A stretch of 64,000 nucleotides of DNA from Aureispira sp. CCB-E (GCF_031326345.1 NZ_CP133671.1:6401001-6465000), one strand, 5' to 3'. Shown: positions 28,759 through 38,063, numbered from the stretch's first letter. Notes: generated by a model not told the origin, from the sequence alone. Numbers and translations are program-made.

Positions 28759-29380
28759 TGATTCAATTTACTTTTTATATTTTTAGCACCCCAATTTTAT
28801 TTGTTTGTGAGTGTTTTCTACTTTTTAAACGACTATAATTATAAACTCAACAAAGCAAAGTTTAACATATTTAGAGTTAAACAGTAACAAAATTCACTTT
28901 TTTTTTATTAAAAAGAATCATTCTTTGAGCATAAAAGCATAATAAATCTAACTCAAAGAAAGTTTATTTTAGAGTACAGTCGTCTCAATTTTCATGAACA
29001 CCTATTCCCTCTTTTTTTATTTCTGTTTTGGGCAAATTGCATACCAAACACATGTTGATGCAAGCAGGATTTTTGAGTATTTAGACAAAGTACTTGATTG
29101 TCCAATAACGTTCAATGGTTTATAAAAAACAGGTTGGCATAGTTCTAGATTATTGTATACTTAAAATAAACTTCGTGCGATTCATTTTTAGTAGTTCGTT
29201 GATGAACTACCTACAGTACTGTTTCGTAATAGTTCGTGACACACATGACTATTGCCATTTTGACAAAGTACTATATTTTATTTTAAATAGAATTCTCACG
29301 AAACACTGATGTAGGATAACTGGGAATTATTCTAATGTTTTAATCTTGTTTCTTTTTTTTCAGCAAAATATCGGTCCTCT
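28759..29380. other. Intergenic region with remnants of a repeat
   Basis: About 620 bp between divergent genes. TAGTTCGTTGATGAACTA (29192-29209) repeats the outer-arm sequence of the nested inverted repeat as a tight palindrome, and another TAGTTCGTGA follows at about 29231. No gene is supported; the small plus-strand frame at 29115-29309 overlaps this remnant. Confidence 0.5.
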
Positions 29381-31621
29381 ATGAAAACGAAACTTTTTTT
29401 GATACTCCAAGTCTTTTTTCTTTTAGAATTAACGACATCAATACAAGCACAAAACAATACTTGGTGTGCGGTTATGATGGAAGGCAATTATGCCCAAACT
29501 TATGACAACAATCCTGAATTTCCTGCTGCATTTATCAAAACTCAATGGAATAAAGGGCAATACATTACCGACCTTACTTACAGTAAGGGAGAATGGTATG
29601 TTGTAACAAGTGCTACGTCCTACTCACAACAAGCTTATTACAAAGACAAAAAATTTCCAGGAGATTGGGTAGAAAAAAAATGGAAAGAAGGATTTGACAT
29701 TACCAAAGTAGCTTATGGTTCCGATGTATGGGTAGTGGTCATGTCCAAAGGAGCTGGTTTGACTAACGAAAGCTGGGGCAAACGAGGAAACTTTGAAGGA
29801 ATAAAGGAGTTTATTTTAGGAAAATGGAATGACGGAAAAGATATTATTGATATTTCATTTGGAAATGGAGAATGGGTTGCTGTATTAGCTAAAGGCGCTG
29901 ATTATCACAAACAAGTTTACAATTGGGGCAGTCAGTTCCCGACGGATTGGGTGAATGCCAAATATAAAGAAGGAAAACACATCACCTCCTTGGCTTATGG
30001 AGAAGGGCTTTGGGTGGTTGTTATGTCTGAATATAGTAACAACAAAAGCGAGCGATACATCGTCTCTTCTGAATTCCCTAAGGATTTTGTACAATATCAA
30101 TGGGATAATAAAAAACGCATCAAAGCTATTCTCTTTAATTACGAACGAGATTTAACCAAGTCCTTTGATGAGTATTTTAATGCTGGATTAGCTGCAGCAA
30201 ACAAAAACAATCAAGATCTTGCGATTTATTATTATACAGAAGCCCTAAAAATAAATCCCAACCACGCAACTGCTTACAACAATAGAGCATGGGCAAAATA
30301 TTTAAATGGTCAATGCTTGGGTGCCTTAGGAGATGTGAATAAATCGATTAACTTATCCCCCACTGAATATAGTTATCATACTCGTGGAGCTATTTATAAT
30401 TGCTTAGGTCGTTGTAGAGAAGCTTTGAGTGATTTTAATGCTACTATCAATGTCACTAATGATAAAAAGGGATACTATTATGCAGATCGTGCCAAGGCTA
30501 GAGTTTGTTTAGGTAATATCGAAGATGCTATTGCGGACTATGACAAAGCAATAGCATTGGATGCTAGCAATAGCTCTAGCTATCGCACAGAAAAAGCTAA
30601 ACTAGTCAAAAAACAAGGAGAACAAGAAAAACCTACCATCACTTGGGATTATCCTTATAATGCTTTTGTATCTAGCACAGAACCTACTTATAATGTCAAA
30701 GCCTGCATTCATTCTAATGTCGAAATCAAAAGCATTCAATTGTATTTAAATGGTCAAACCTTTACTTCTAGAGGTTTTGGAGTTGATACGGACTGTACTG
30801 AAAGTGTGAATGAGTCGGTTAAGTTACAAAATGGAAAAAATGAGTTGGAGATTGTTGTTGAAACGCCTTACACAACCGTACGTTCTGAAAAACGTATTAT
30901 TGAGTACAAATCTAGTGGCGGTGGTCATTATCACGCTCTATTAATTGGTGTTGAAAACTATGATGATTTTGCCATCAATGACTTAGAAAAACCTATTGAT
31001 GATTGTCAAGCACTAGAAAGCACCTTGGTAAATGACTATACCTTTGAAAAAAACGATGTGCATGTTTTAAAAAATCCAACCAAGGAGCAAATTTTAGAGA
31101 AATTAATCTACCTGCAAGAACGCTTGACAAAACAAGATCAACTACTCATCTTTTACTCAGGGCATGGGGTAGTCAAAAACGAAATTGGTTATTGGTTGCC
31201 ATCGGATGCTAAAAAAGATAATCGTCTAAAATGGTTCTCTAATTCTGAACTAAGAGATTATGTCAACAGTATTCAAACTCAACATACCTTAGTAATTGCT
31301 GATGCTTGTTTCAGTGGTTCTATTTTTACAGGAGGCTATCGAGATGTCACCGAATTTGCCTGTGCGGAAATGGAAAAAATTCCTAGTCGTCGTGCCATGA
31401 CAAGTGGTGCCAATACGGTGGTTCCTGACAACAGCGTCTTTTTCAAATATTTGCTAAAAAAACTAAGAGAGAACAATACCAGTTGCTTGTCCGCTGAAAC
31501 GCTTTATTCCAAAGTAAAACCAGCAGTCATTTACAACAGTCCAAACAATCATATTCCTCAATTTGGAGTAATGCCACAAACTGGCGATGAAGGAGGAAAC
31601 TTTATTTTTAGAAAACGATAA
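29381..31621 (+). CDS. Exported caspase-family (C14) protease with N-terminal repeats and TPRs
   Basis: A 746-residue protein with signal peptide MKTKLFLILQVFFLLELTTSIQA. Five repeats of about 45 residues follow (about 25-260), each with W(V/C)xVM, an FPxxW(V/I) block and (I)TxLxY; this resembles DUF7477 and could be a small beta-propeller (inference). Tetratricopeptide repeats span about 265-410 and an Ig-like beta domain about 420-510. The C-terminal caspase-like p20 fold has HYHALLIGVENYDDFAINDL, the catalytic His in LLIFYSGHGVV and the catalytic Cys in VIADACFSGSIF (Cys near 645). Bacterial members usually cut after Arg or Lys and act in stress, immunity or processing of surface proteins. 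A papain-type protease gene follows 152 bp later on the same strand. Confidence 0.9.
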   Translation: MKTKLFLILQVFFLLELTTSIQAQNNTWCAVMMEGNYAQTYDNNPEFPAAFIKTQWNKGQYITDLTYSKGEWYVVTSATSYSQQAYYKDKKFPGDWVEKKWKEGFDITKVAYGSDVWVVVMSKGAGLTNESWGKRGNFEGIKEFILGKWNDGKDIIDISFGNGEWVAVLAKGADYHKQVYNWGSQFPTDWVNAKYKEGKHITSLAYGEGLWVVVMSEYSNNKSERYIVSSEFPKDFVQYQWDNKKRIKAILFNYERDLTKSFDEYFNAGLAAANKNNQDLAIYYYTEALKINPNHATAYNNRAWAKYLNGQCLGALGDVNKSINLSPTEYSYHTRGAIYNCLGRCREALSDFNATINVTNDKKGYYYADRAKARVCLGNIEDAIADYDKAIALDASNSSSYRTEKAKLVKKQGEQEKPTITWDYPYNAFVSSTEPTYNVKACIHSNVEIKSIQLYLNGQTFTSRGFGVDTDCTESVNESVKLQNGKNELEIVVETPYTTVRSEKRIIEYKSSGGGHYHALLIGVENYDDFAINDLEKPIDDCQALESTLVNDYTFEKNDVHVLKNPTKEQILEKLIYLQERLTKQDQLLIFYSGHGVVKNEIGYWLPSDAKKDNRLKWFSNSELRDYVNSIQTQHTLVIADACFSGSIFTGGYRDVTEFACAEMEKIPSRRAMTSGANTVVPDNSVFFKYLLKKLRENNTSCLSAETLYSKVKPAVIYNSPNNHIPQFGVMPQTGDEGGNFIFRKR

Positions 31622-31676
31622 TTTGGCTTTAAGTTTGCCTATTATATAAATAATGGAGTTGTTGGGCTTATTCATA

Positions 31677-31728
31677 TAGTTAGCTGCGCTCACGAAGCAC
31701 CACGAAGTAGCAGCGTAGCTAACTACTA
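31677..31728. repeat. Palindromic intergenic module, inverted pair
   Basis: TAGTTAGCTGCGCT at 31677-31690 and AGCAGCGTAGCTAACTA at 31709-31725 are inverted relative to each other with one mismatch. Between them is the CACGAAG segment also found in the copy at 8257-8289. It lies between the two protease genes. Confidence 0.6.
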
Positions 31729-31773
31729 GCTACAGCTCCTCTATTTATAAAAACGAATAGAACACATAATACA

Positions 31774-33210
31774 ATGAGAGACAAGGTAGCATTAATCGGA
31801 ATTGGTATTTTACTGAGTGTTCATGCTTGGGCACAACCCGAAAACTTTAAATTTGGAATGGGCATTCCTGAGGGTCCTGACGCAGAGTATGACAATTTGC
31901 CTATCAAAGCAAAATTGACAAACGAAAGCTATAGAGCAGTAGACACAAAAGCATCCTTAGAAAAATATGCTCCTACAGCAAAAAGCCAAGGTCAATATGG
32001 TACTTGTACGGCTTGGGCAGCTGGTTATTGCGGTCGAACGATTTTAGAAGCACAACGACAAGGGTGGGAATCGCAATCTAAGATTGATGAGCATGCTTTT
32101 TCACCTGGTTTTATCTATCGAGTTACTACTCCTAAAACTAGTTGTAATGGGGCATTTGTATCTGAATGTGTCAAAAACATCCAAACAATTGGGATTCCAA
32201 AGTTAAGTGATTATGATGAAGATTGTCCACAGACAGCCATTCCCAAAAGTGTTTACAAAAAGGCAGAACCTTATAAAATGACAGGCTATGCGACCTTATG
32301 GAATACCGCCAATCCTCTAACAGAAAAAGCACGGGTGCAGGCTCTCAAAAAAAGTATTGATGAAGGCAACCCTGTTGTTATTGCCATGTATGTTCCCAAC
32401 TCTTTTTGTTATAGCAAGGGACCTACTTGGATAAAGAAAAGTACTGATATTGCTGATGGTAATCAAGGACATGCCCACGGTCGCCATGCTATGTGCCTTA
32501 TTGGTTATGATGATGAACAAGATGGTGGGGCTTTTAGAGTTCAGAACAGTTGGGGACCTGCTTGGGCTGACAATGGCTTTATTTGGGTAAAGTATGAAGA
32601 TGCTGCTGAGTTTATTTATCAAGCAGTAGAAATGTTCAAAATGCCTTCTATTGCCAAAAAGGATGAAAAAAATAAATTGGCAGGTTCTCTACAATTAGTC
32701 GAAAATACAGGACAAGAAATGAAAGCCAGTTTAAAGGGGGGAAATTATTATGAAATGAATAAGGCGTATCGTTCTGGTACTCGCTTTAGAATTTACTTAA
32801 ACAACAATCAACCAGCCTATGTTTATGCTTTAGGTTCTGATAATAGTAATAAGATTTATCAAGTATTTCCCCATAAAAAGGGCGTTAGCCCTGCCTTGAA
32901 TTATAGCAAAAATAGTGTTCCGATTCCTAGTGAAACACAACACGTTCGTATGGACGGCAATGTTGGCACCGACTACCTTTGTGTGATTTACTCCAAACTG
33001 CCTTTGAATTTGGAAGACATCAAAAAATCAATCAGTAGACAAAGTAGTCGCTATAGCTTCCAAGAAAAAGTACAACGGGTTTTAGGTAGTCAATTAATGT
33101 CAGGCGATGAAATAGTTTATAATGCTCAAGATGGTAAAATGAGCTTCAAAGCAGAAGCAACAGGAAAATCTATTGCTACTTTATTTGTGCAATTGGAACA
33201 CATTGACTAA
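31774..33210 (+). CDS. Exported papain-type (C1) cysteine protease with DUF4384 domain
   Basis: A 478-residue protein with signal peptide MRDKVALIGIGILLSVHAWA. The protease domain (about 55-290) has the catalytic Cys in KSQGQYGTCTAWAAGYCGRT (Cys near 78), the catalytic His in HGRHAMCLIGYDDEQDGGAF (near 238) and the Asn in FRVQNSWGPAWADNGFIWV. The C-terminal part (about 325-440: YRSGTRFRIYLNNNQPAYVY, QVFPHKKGVSP) resembles DUF4384, a domain often joined to proteases and TPR proteins in bacteria. There is no inhibitory propeptide of the classic papain type. It follows the caspase-type gene on the same strand with no terminator between, so a shared transcript and linked role are plausible. Its own terminator lies 29 bp after the stop. 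Confidence 0.88.
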   Translation: MRDKVALIGIGILLSVHAWAQPENFKFGMGIPEGPDAEYDNLPIKAKLTNESYRAVDTKASLEKYAPTAKSQGQYGTCTAWAAGYCGRTILEAQRQGWESQSKIDEHAFSPGFIYRVTTPKTSCNGAFVSECVKNIQTIGIPKLSDYDEDCPQTAIPKSVYKKAEPYKMTGYATLWNTANPLTEKARVQALKKSIDEGNPVVIAMYVPNSFCYSKGPTWIKKSTDIADGNQGHAHGRHAMCLIGYDDEQDGGAFRVQNSWGPAWADNGFIWVKYEDAAEFIYQAVEMFKMPSIAKKDEKNKLAGSLQLVENTGQEMKASLKGGNYYEMNKAYRSGTRFRIYLNNNQPAYVYALGSDNSNKIYQVFPHKKGVSPALNYSKNSVPIPSETQHVRMDGNVGTDYLCVIYSKLPLNLEDIKKSISRQSSRYSFQEKVQRVLGSQLMSGDEIVYNAQDGKMSFKAEATGKSIATLFVQLEHID

Positions 33211-33238
33211 AGAGCTTTCCATACAAACAGAATAATTT

Positions 33239-33280
33239 AAGCGTCTAAGAGATATTCGTTCTTAGACGCTTATTATTTTT
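33239..33280 (+). terminator. Rho-independent terminator
   Basis: Perfect 12-bp stem AAGCGTCTAAGA / TCTTAGACGCTT with a 9-base loop, followed by ATTATTTTT, just after the papain-type protease gene. Confidence 0.85.
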
Positions 33281-33420
33281 GTTATGAGTCCATACAATTT
33301 AATCTAAGCCCCTCTACTAAAAGTCATCTCATTTTTTTTGACACTTTACTTTTAATTCTTACGCCCTATTTATATCTTGCATCCTATATCACATTATACC
33401 ACAAACATCAAAAATCGACA

Positions 33421-33921
33421 ATGAAAACCTTTCGTCCAATTTTCATTTTTATCGTTGCTTTATGCACACTACTTCCTGTTTTTTTATTTGGGCAACATAT
33501 TGAACCACCAACCCACCAAGCCGATGGACATCACAACAGTCTTATTTTTGAGATTTTAGAATGGGTAGAATTTATAGTCGACTTAGTTGGGATTACAATT
33601 CTAATCGTTGGCTTTATCAAAGGGATTTTGGTTTTCATAAAATGGGAAATTGACAATCTTAAAGGGGGCGACATCTACGATGACATCATGGCACTTCGCA
33701 GTACATTGGGTTGGTACATCATACTTTCTTTAGATTTCTTAATTATTTCTGACATTCTCCACTCTGTCATCAAACCAGAATTTAATGATTTGGTAAACTT
33801 AGGTATCATTGTTATTCTTAGAACATCTATAGGATATTTCTTAGGTCGTGAGTTGATGGAATTACGACACGCCGAACAAGAAGAAAAACGCCTTCATGAA
33901 GCCGAAAACTCAAACCATTAG
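33421..33921 (+). CDS. DUF1622 family membrane protein
   Basis: A 166-residue protein. The first 25 residues (MKTFRPIFIFIVALCTLLPVFLFG) are a signal peptide or first membrane helix. The DUF1622 core contains VEFIVDLVGITILIVGFIKG, then a short loop KGGDIYDDIMALRSTLGWYI, and ILSLDFLIISDILHSVIKP, NLGIIVILRTSIGYFLGREL. The arrangement of three to four helices is that of the family, whose function is unknown. The C-terminal tail is charged. Its last 26 bases overlap the start of the VanZ-like gene, which suggests translational coupling. Confidence 0.85.
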   Translation: MKTFRPIFIFIVALCTLLPVFLFGQHIEPPTHQADGHHNSLIFEILEWVEFIVDLVGITILIVGFIKGILVFIKWEIDNLKGGDIYDDIMALRSTLGWYIILSLDFLIISDILHSVIKPEFNDLVNLGIIVILRTSIGYFLGRELMELRHAEQEEKRLHEAENSNH

Positions 33922-34294
33922 ACATATTTCATTGAGATTCATTCCTGTTGTAGGCTTCTTTTTATTTCTAATTTGGATTATTGTTGATGCCGATTTAGGA
34001 ACTCAAAACTTTTTTGTGAATTTTGCTCATAGCATCCCTTTAGGAGATAAAATAGGGCACCTGTGCATATTTGGTAGCTTGACATTATTGTTCAATTATG
34101 CCCTTCGCTGTACCACTATTCAGTTATTTGGATTTAACGTTTTAAAAGGGAGTTTTGGGGTTTTAATCTTTGCATTAGTAGAAGAAGCCTCGCAGCTGTT
34201 CTTTCCCACTAGAACATTTGATAGCCTAGACATCCTCAGCGATATCATAGGCATCTTAATGGCTTCTATTCTTGTAGAACGTTTTAATCGTTAA
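33896..34294 (+). CDS. VanZ-like membrane protein
   Basis: A 132-residue protein with four hydrophobic helices: FIPVVGFFLFLIWIIVD, a second around GHLCIFGSLTLLFNYAL, a third at GSFGVLIFALVEEASQLF and a last at LDILSDIIGILMASILV. The GDKIGHL and EEASQLFFPTRTFDSLDILSD segments are the VanZ-family core. The family is named after a teicoplanin-resistance protein, but most members, including short ones like this, have no demonstrated role in resistance. It starts inside the end of the DUF1622 gene and is likely translated with it. Confidence 0.82.
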   Translation: MKPKTQTIRHISLRFIPVVGFFLFLIWIIVDADLGTQNFFVNFAHSIPLGDKIGHLCIFGSLTLLFNYALRCTTIQLFGFNVLKGSFGVLIFALVEEASQLFFPTRTFDSLDILSDIIGILMASILVERFNR

Positions 34295-34347
34295 CAATCA
34301 ATCCCCTTGCAGCTTCTTCTTACCTTATAAGAAAGATGTCACCACTC

Positions 34348-34596
34348 CTACTTCACCATTCCTTTAGGAAACAAAGAAGTTCTCCCGCGTTTAGCAGCTT
34401 TAGGACTCAAAGCAGCTTTTTTTCGTGCCTCAATATCTGCCTTGTTATTTTCTTTAGCACGAGCAGCATTGTTGGGATTGTACCCATAATCTTTTGTGTT
34501 GTGCACACTATTGTACGCAGGACAGGCAGGTCCTTGGTTACAAGCAGAAAAAGATAACATTCCAAACAACAAGAAGCACAGAGCAAGTAATTTCAT
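34348..34596 (-). CDS. Small lipoprotein, Lys/Ala-rich
   Basis: An 82-residue protein starting at the ATG at 34596 (MKLLALCFLLFGMLSFSACN, lipobox FSAC). The frame is open a further 30 codons upstream but that part is not signal-like. The mature part begins NQGPACPAYNSVHNTKDYGY and ends in a basic stretch (EARKKAALSPKAAKRGRTSL FPKGMVK, split here for clarity). The CPAY segment recalls small lipoproteins of unknown function seen in Bacteroidota. The signal peptide argues against a chance frame. It is convergent with the VanZ-like gene. Confidence 0.7.
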   Translation of the reverse strand: MKLLALCFLLFGMLSFSACNQGPACPAYNSVHNTKDYGYNPNNAARAKENNKADIEARKKAALSPKAAKRGRTSLFPKGMVK

Positions 34597-34969
34597 AATA
34601 AAATAATTATAATATTTAATTAGTAGGCTAACATCAGTCCGCTTAAAAATTGTATTCATTGAATCATACAAGATGATTGACTTCATCAGATCGCTTTGCT
34701 TAATTTGCTGCGCTGCTTCTGTGTGATTTCAACAGAGTAATGTTTAATTAAAGTTACAAAAAAAAAGCTAGAACCCACAATTAGTATACGATCAACCTAA
34801 GTAATTGTTGTTCTTACCATTGAGAATAACATCTTTTTAACAGCTAATATTAAACCTTTTGAGGTTTCAAGGTCTAAGCTTTTAACTTTTAAGGCTTGCT
34901 ATTTCGTGTTTAAAATTGTAATTTAATAGTTTGAATCCGAACTTACCTCACCAAACAACATTATGCTTT
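34597..34969. other. Divergent spacer with one repeat module
   Basis: It holds a diverged copy of the palindromic module (34702-34733). The remainder is AT-rich and without recognised genes. Confidence 0.5.
34702..34733. repeat. Diverged copy of the 32-bp palindromic module
   Basis: AATTTGCTGCGCTGC then TTCTGTGTGATTTCAAC aligns with the module at 58251-58283 read on the other strand, with about four differences. Confidence 0.5.
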
Positions 34970-36562
34970 ATGAAAAAAAGTTACTTACTTATAAGCCTTT
35001 TACTCCTATTAACAGGACAATCTATGGCACAAACCTATGCCGATGATGTCGCTCAAATTATCTTTGACAACTGTACGTCATGCCATCACGCAGGAGGAAT
35101 TGCACCATTCTCATTAATGACTTACTCGGATGTCTTCGGCATGGCATCTTCGATCCAAACAGAAGTAAACAATGGCAATATGCCTCCTTGGTCTCCAGAT
35201 GATAATTATTCGGAGTTTGCGCATGCACGAAGTCTTACTTCTACTGAAATTGCTACAATTAATAATTGGGTCAATGCTGGCGCACCACAAGGAAATCCAC
35301 AAAACACGCCCGCTGCCCCAGTATACAATCCTAACAACTGGCAATTGGGCACACCAGATATGAGTGTCCGCATTCCTGATTATGTGAGTAAAGCCACCTT
35401 TGGAAATGACGATTATGTTTGCTTTTCGATTCCAACCAATTGGCCTACTTCTGAAACCATCCAAGCAATTGAAGTCATCCCTGGCAATGCTTCTATCGTA
35501 CATCATGTCTTAGTTTACATCGATGCCAACAATACTTATGGGACAGATACAAGCAGTCATAATTGCGGTGGTCCTACTAATTTGCCTTTGATAGCAGGAT
35601 TTGCGCCAGGTAGTTCTCCTGCTCAATTTCCAAACACTGCAAATCTTAAAATGGGAATTAATTTACCCGCCAATTCAAGAATTATATTTGCAATGCACTA
35701 TCCCGAAGGTAGCCAAGGAATACTAGACAGTACCCGCATCAACTTTCACTTCTACCCACAAGGAACAAGTGGTGTTCGCCAAGTTACCGCCAACCCCGTT
35801 TTATCCGATTATTCTTTTAGCATCAATGCCAATACTGTAGATAGCGTCGATGCTTGGTTCCCTCCTGGTGGCAACTTGCCAATGTCTACCAATTTATCCT
35901 TATTCAGTATTTTTCCTCATGCCCATCTATTAGGGCAAAGCTTTATTGTTTATGCTGTTAATCACTCCCCTCCATACGACAGAATTCCATTAATTCACAT
36001 TCCAAAATGGGACTTTGATTGGCAAGGCTTTTATGTGTTCAAATACCTACAAAAACTACCTGTAGGCTACAAATTATATGGGAAAGCCATTTATGACAAT
36101 ACAACCAATAACCCATTTAACCCCAACAATCCTCCTCAAAATATAAGTTTTGGGTTAAATACAACAGATGAAATGTTTTTGGTCTACTTTCAGTATATGA
36201 ATTATCAACAAGGAGATGAGTTAATTAATATTGATAGTTTGCTACAATTGCAAACACCAACAGGAACAGAACCTATTGCAATCAATGAAGGAGGATTGTT
36301 TTTAACCTCTTACCCCAACCCATCTAATGACTTGACAATGCTTCAGTATTATTTGCAACACACAACAGACATCTCTTTAGGCATTTATGACTTACAAGGA
36401 AAATTGGTAAAGCAACTGATTGTAGGAAATACTCCCAAAGGGGAACATTACACCTCTTGGGATGGCACCAATGATGCTGGAACCAAGGTACCTACAGGCA
36501 TTTATATTAGCCAACTCCAAGTCAATGGAAAAACGATCACGAATAAGATCATAAGGAATTAA
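34970..36562 (+). CDS. T9SS-exported cytochrome c / copper type II monooxygenase-like protein
   Basis: The ATG at 34970 gives MKKSYLLISLLLLLTGQSMA, a clear signal peptide; the upstream TTG frame is less likely. The product has 530 residues. A cytochrome-c-like domain (about 20-115) carries the haem motif CTSCHH and a possible axial Met in NGNMPPWSPD. The middle (about 130-420) resembles the copper type II ascorbate-dependent monooxygenase fold, with SIVHHVLVYIDAN, MHYPEG and the HAHLLGQSF copper-ligand motif. A C-terminal T9SS sorting domain (YPNPSNDLTMLQYYL to NKIIRN) follows. It is likely a secreted or surface redox enzyme. Its substrate is unknown. An IS element begins 28 bp after the stop codon. 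Confidence 0.87.
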   Translation: MKKSYLLISLLLLLTGQSMAQTYADDVAQIIFDNCTSCHHAGGIAPFSLMTYSDVFGMASSIQTEVNNGNMPPWSPDDNYSEFAHARSLTSTEIATINNWVNAGAPQGNPQNTPAAPVYNPNNWQLGTPDMSVRIPDYVSKATFGNDDYVCFSIPTNWPTSETIQAIEVIPGNASIVHHVLVYIDANNTYGTDTSSHNCGGPTNLPLIAGFAPGSSPAQFPNTANLKMGINLPANSRIIFAMHYPEGSQGILDSTRINFHFYPQGTSGVRQVTANPVLSDYSFSINANTVDSVDAWFPPGGNLPMSTNLSLFSIFPHAHLLGQSFIVYAVNHSPPYDRIPLIHIPKWDFDWQGFYVFKYLQKLPVGYKLYGKAIYDNTTNNPFNPNNPPQNISFGLNTTDEMFLVYFQYMNYQQGDELINIDSLLQLQTPTGTEPIAINEGGLFLTSYPNPSNDLTMLQYYLQHTTDISLGIYDLQGKLVKQLIVGNTPKGEHYTSWDGTNDAGTKVPTGIYISQLQVNGKTITNKIIRN

Positions 36563-36589
36563 ATCAATTGTCCCCACAATATTTTTTTT

Positions 36590-38063
36590 CAAACATGAGT
36601 CATCCCGAATTTTCTAAAGCACATTGACAAAATAAAAATGTTAAGATAAAATGGATGGCTTTTCTAAGTCTGTAAATCGGCATCGAAGTCTTTCGGTGCC
36701 GATTTCCTGTTCTAGGACACCAAATATTAATGATAGTAGTCATAGTTGCTCTAAAGTTCCTCAACATCCGAAACAAAAAATCCATTACCAAAGTAACTAA
36801 CATCAACATTTTAAGACGATTTTCAAAGAACCAAAGCCTAGGAGACTCCATACCCAACTCTGATTTTCCATATCTAAAAACCTGTTCAATATCCCATCGT
36901 TTCATATAAGAATAGAACATTTCCCATGCTTTGCCACAAGTGTCAATTACTTCATTGGTTAGCAAGTACATAGGAGAAGTGCCTTTGCGTTTATCACGAA
37001 CAATAACGAGGTATAAATCTGTTTGGGGAAACCATGGATGAGCTACTTTTCGGTAGAGTATTTTGACGCTTCTCGTTTCTTTCCGAATATTATCCCATAT
37101 TAGGCGATGATCCTTAGCTTTTTGTCCCAGAGAAAGACGATAGGTATTTTTCTTCACTCCATTTTCATCAATCAAATTATTAAGCTTTTTCCAACGAACT
37201 AGAAACTTTGCTTTAAAGTTGAGCATACGTTCTACAAAAACACCATTGGCATAACCTCTATCAAAGACATGAAGCACATCCGCTTGTGTAGATGCTACAC
37301 GTTTATTTAGAGCATTAAACATCCGATAAAATATCTCCGAACTTTCCTCTTTATGTTTACCTCTTGTGGCAAACCAACGCATTTTAGATATTTGAGGAAC
37401 TTCCTTCGCATGCAAGGAGGTTAAAACTGCACCCGACCACTCAAATCCAGGAACACAAATACGTTTATGCTTATCATAATAACCTGGTTTTATTCGTGTT
37501 AACCGTTGACTCTTCTTACTGTGTACTGGGCTTAGCCCTTCACTAAACCAACTTTCGGGCTTTTCTAGTACACTATCATCCCAGAGCATCAACCAACTTT
37601 TTCCTAATTCTTGCTTATCTTCCAATCTAGCAACAAACTCTTCTTCTAAATGTTGATCTATTATTTGGTAATCCCATTTCTTACTGCGAAATAAATTACT
37701 CACACGTTTTACTCCTGCTTTAGCTTTTTTAGGACCAAGAACTAAGGCGCCTAACTCGGTCAATAGCAAGGCATCTGAACGATTTCTTGACATTAAAACT
37801 GCTATAAATACATTATAAAATGTACGCACCAAACGTTTATCTAAATCTTCATCTAGTTTTAAGAGTAATTTAGACAAGTATTGATGTGAGCGATGTAAAA
37901 TTGTCCATCCTGCTCCATTCTCTTTATTGATATTTTCTGTATCTTGTAGTTTATTATAATACATAGGAATCTCTAATTTTTTGTGGTAATTAAATCTAGT
38001 AGATTCCTATCTTTTTTCCAAAAAAAAAGTCATCGCCGAAAAATTCGGGATGACTCATGTTTG
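36590..38063 (-). mobile_element. IS4-type insertion sequence
   Basis: A 1474-bp element bounded by a perfect 24-bp terminal inverted repeat: 36590-36613 (CAAACATGAGTCATCCCGAA then TTTT) and its complement at 38040-38063. It holds one transposase gene filling almost all of its length. No target-site duplication is visible in the flanks (left ends in T8; right begins TAATAATGTG). Confidence 0.9.
36600..37964 (-). CDS. IS4-family DDE transposase
   Basis: A 454-residue transposase. The catalytic triad of the IS4/DDE_Tnp_1 fold is visible: first Asp in SWLMLWDDSVLEKP (about 130), second in DVLHVFDRGYANGVFVERML (about 230), and Glu in the Y-(2)-R-(3)-E-(6)-K signature YMKRWDIEQVFRYGKSELGM (about 370). 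The reading frame is uninterrupted and the stop codon lies next to the left inverted repeat, so the element may still be active. The start ATG at 37964 lies 75 bp inside the right inverted repeat. It is transcribed towards the preceding T9SS gene. Confidence 0.93.
   Translation of the reverse strand: MYYNKLQDTENINKENGAGWTILHRSHQYLSKLLLKLDEDLDKRLVRTFYNVFIAVLMSRNRSDALLLTELGALVLGPKKAKAGVKRVSNLFRSKKWDYQIIDQHLEEEFVARLEDKQELGKSWLMLWDDSVLEKPESWFSEGLSPVHSKKSQRLTRIKPGYYDKHKRICVPGFEWSGAVLTSLHAKEVPQISKMRWFATRGKHKEESSEIFYRMFNALNKRVASTQADVLHVFDRGYANGVFVERMLNFKAKFLVRWKKLNNLIDENGVKKNTYRLSLGQKAKDHRLIWDNIRKETRSVKILYRKVAHPWFPQTDLYLVIVRDKRKGTSPMYLLTNEVIDTCGKAWEMFYSYMKRWDIEQVFRYGKSELGMESPRLWFFENRLKMLMLVTLVMDFLFRMLRNFRATMTTIINIWCPRTGNRHRKTSMPIYRLRKAIHFILTFLFCQCALENSG

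Noticed and set aside
29115-29309. A 64-codon plus-strand frame before the caspase gene
   Set aside because: It overlaps repeat remnants and has no coding features.
33896-34294. Glycopeptide resistance function for the VanZ-like protein
   Set aside because: The similarity is to the broad VanZ family only; no van genes are nearby.
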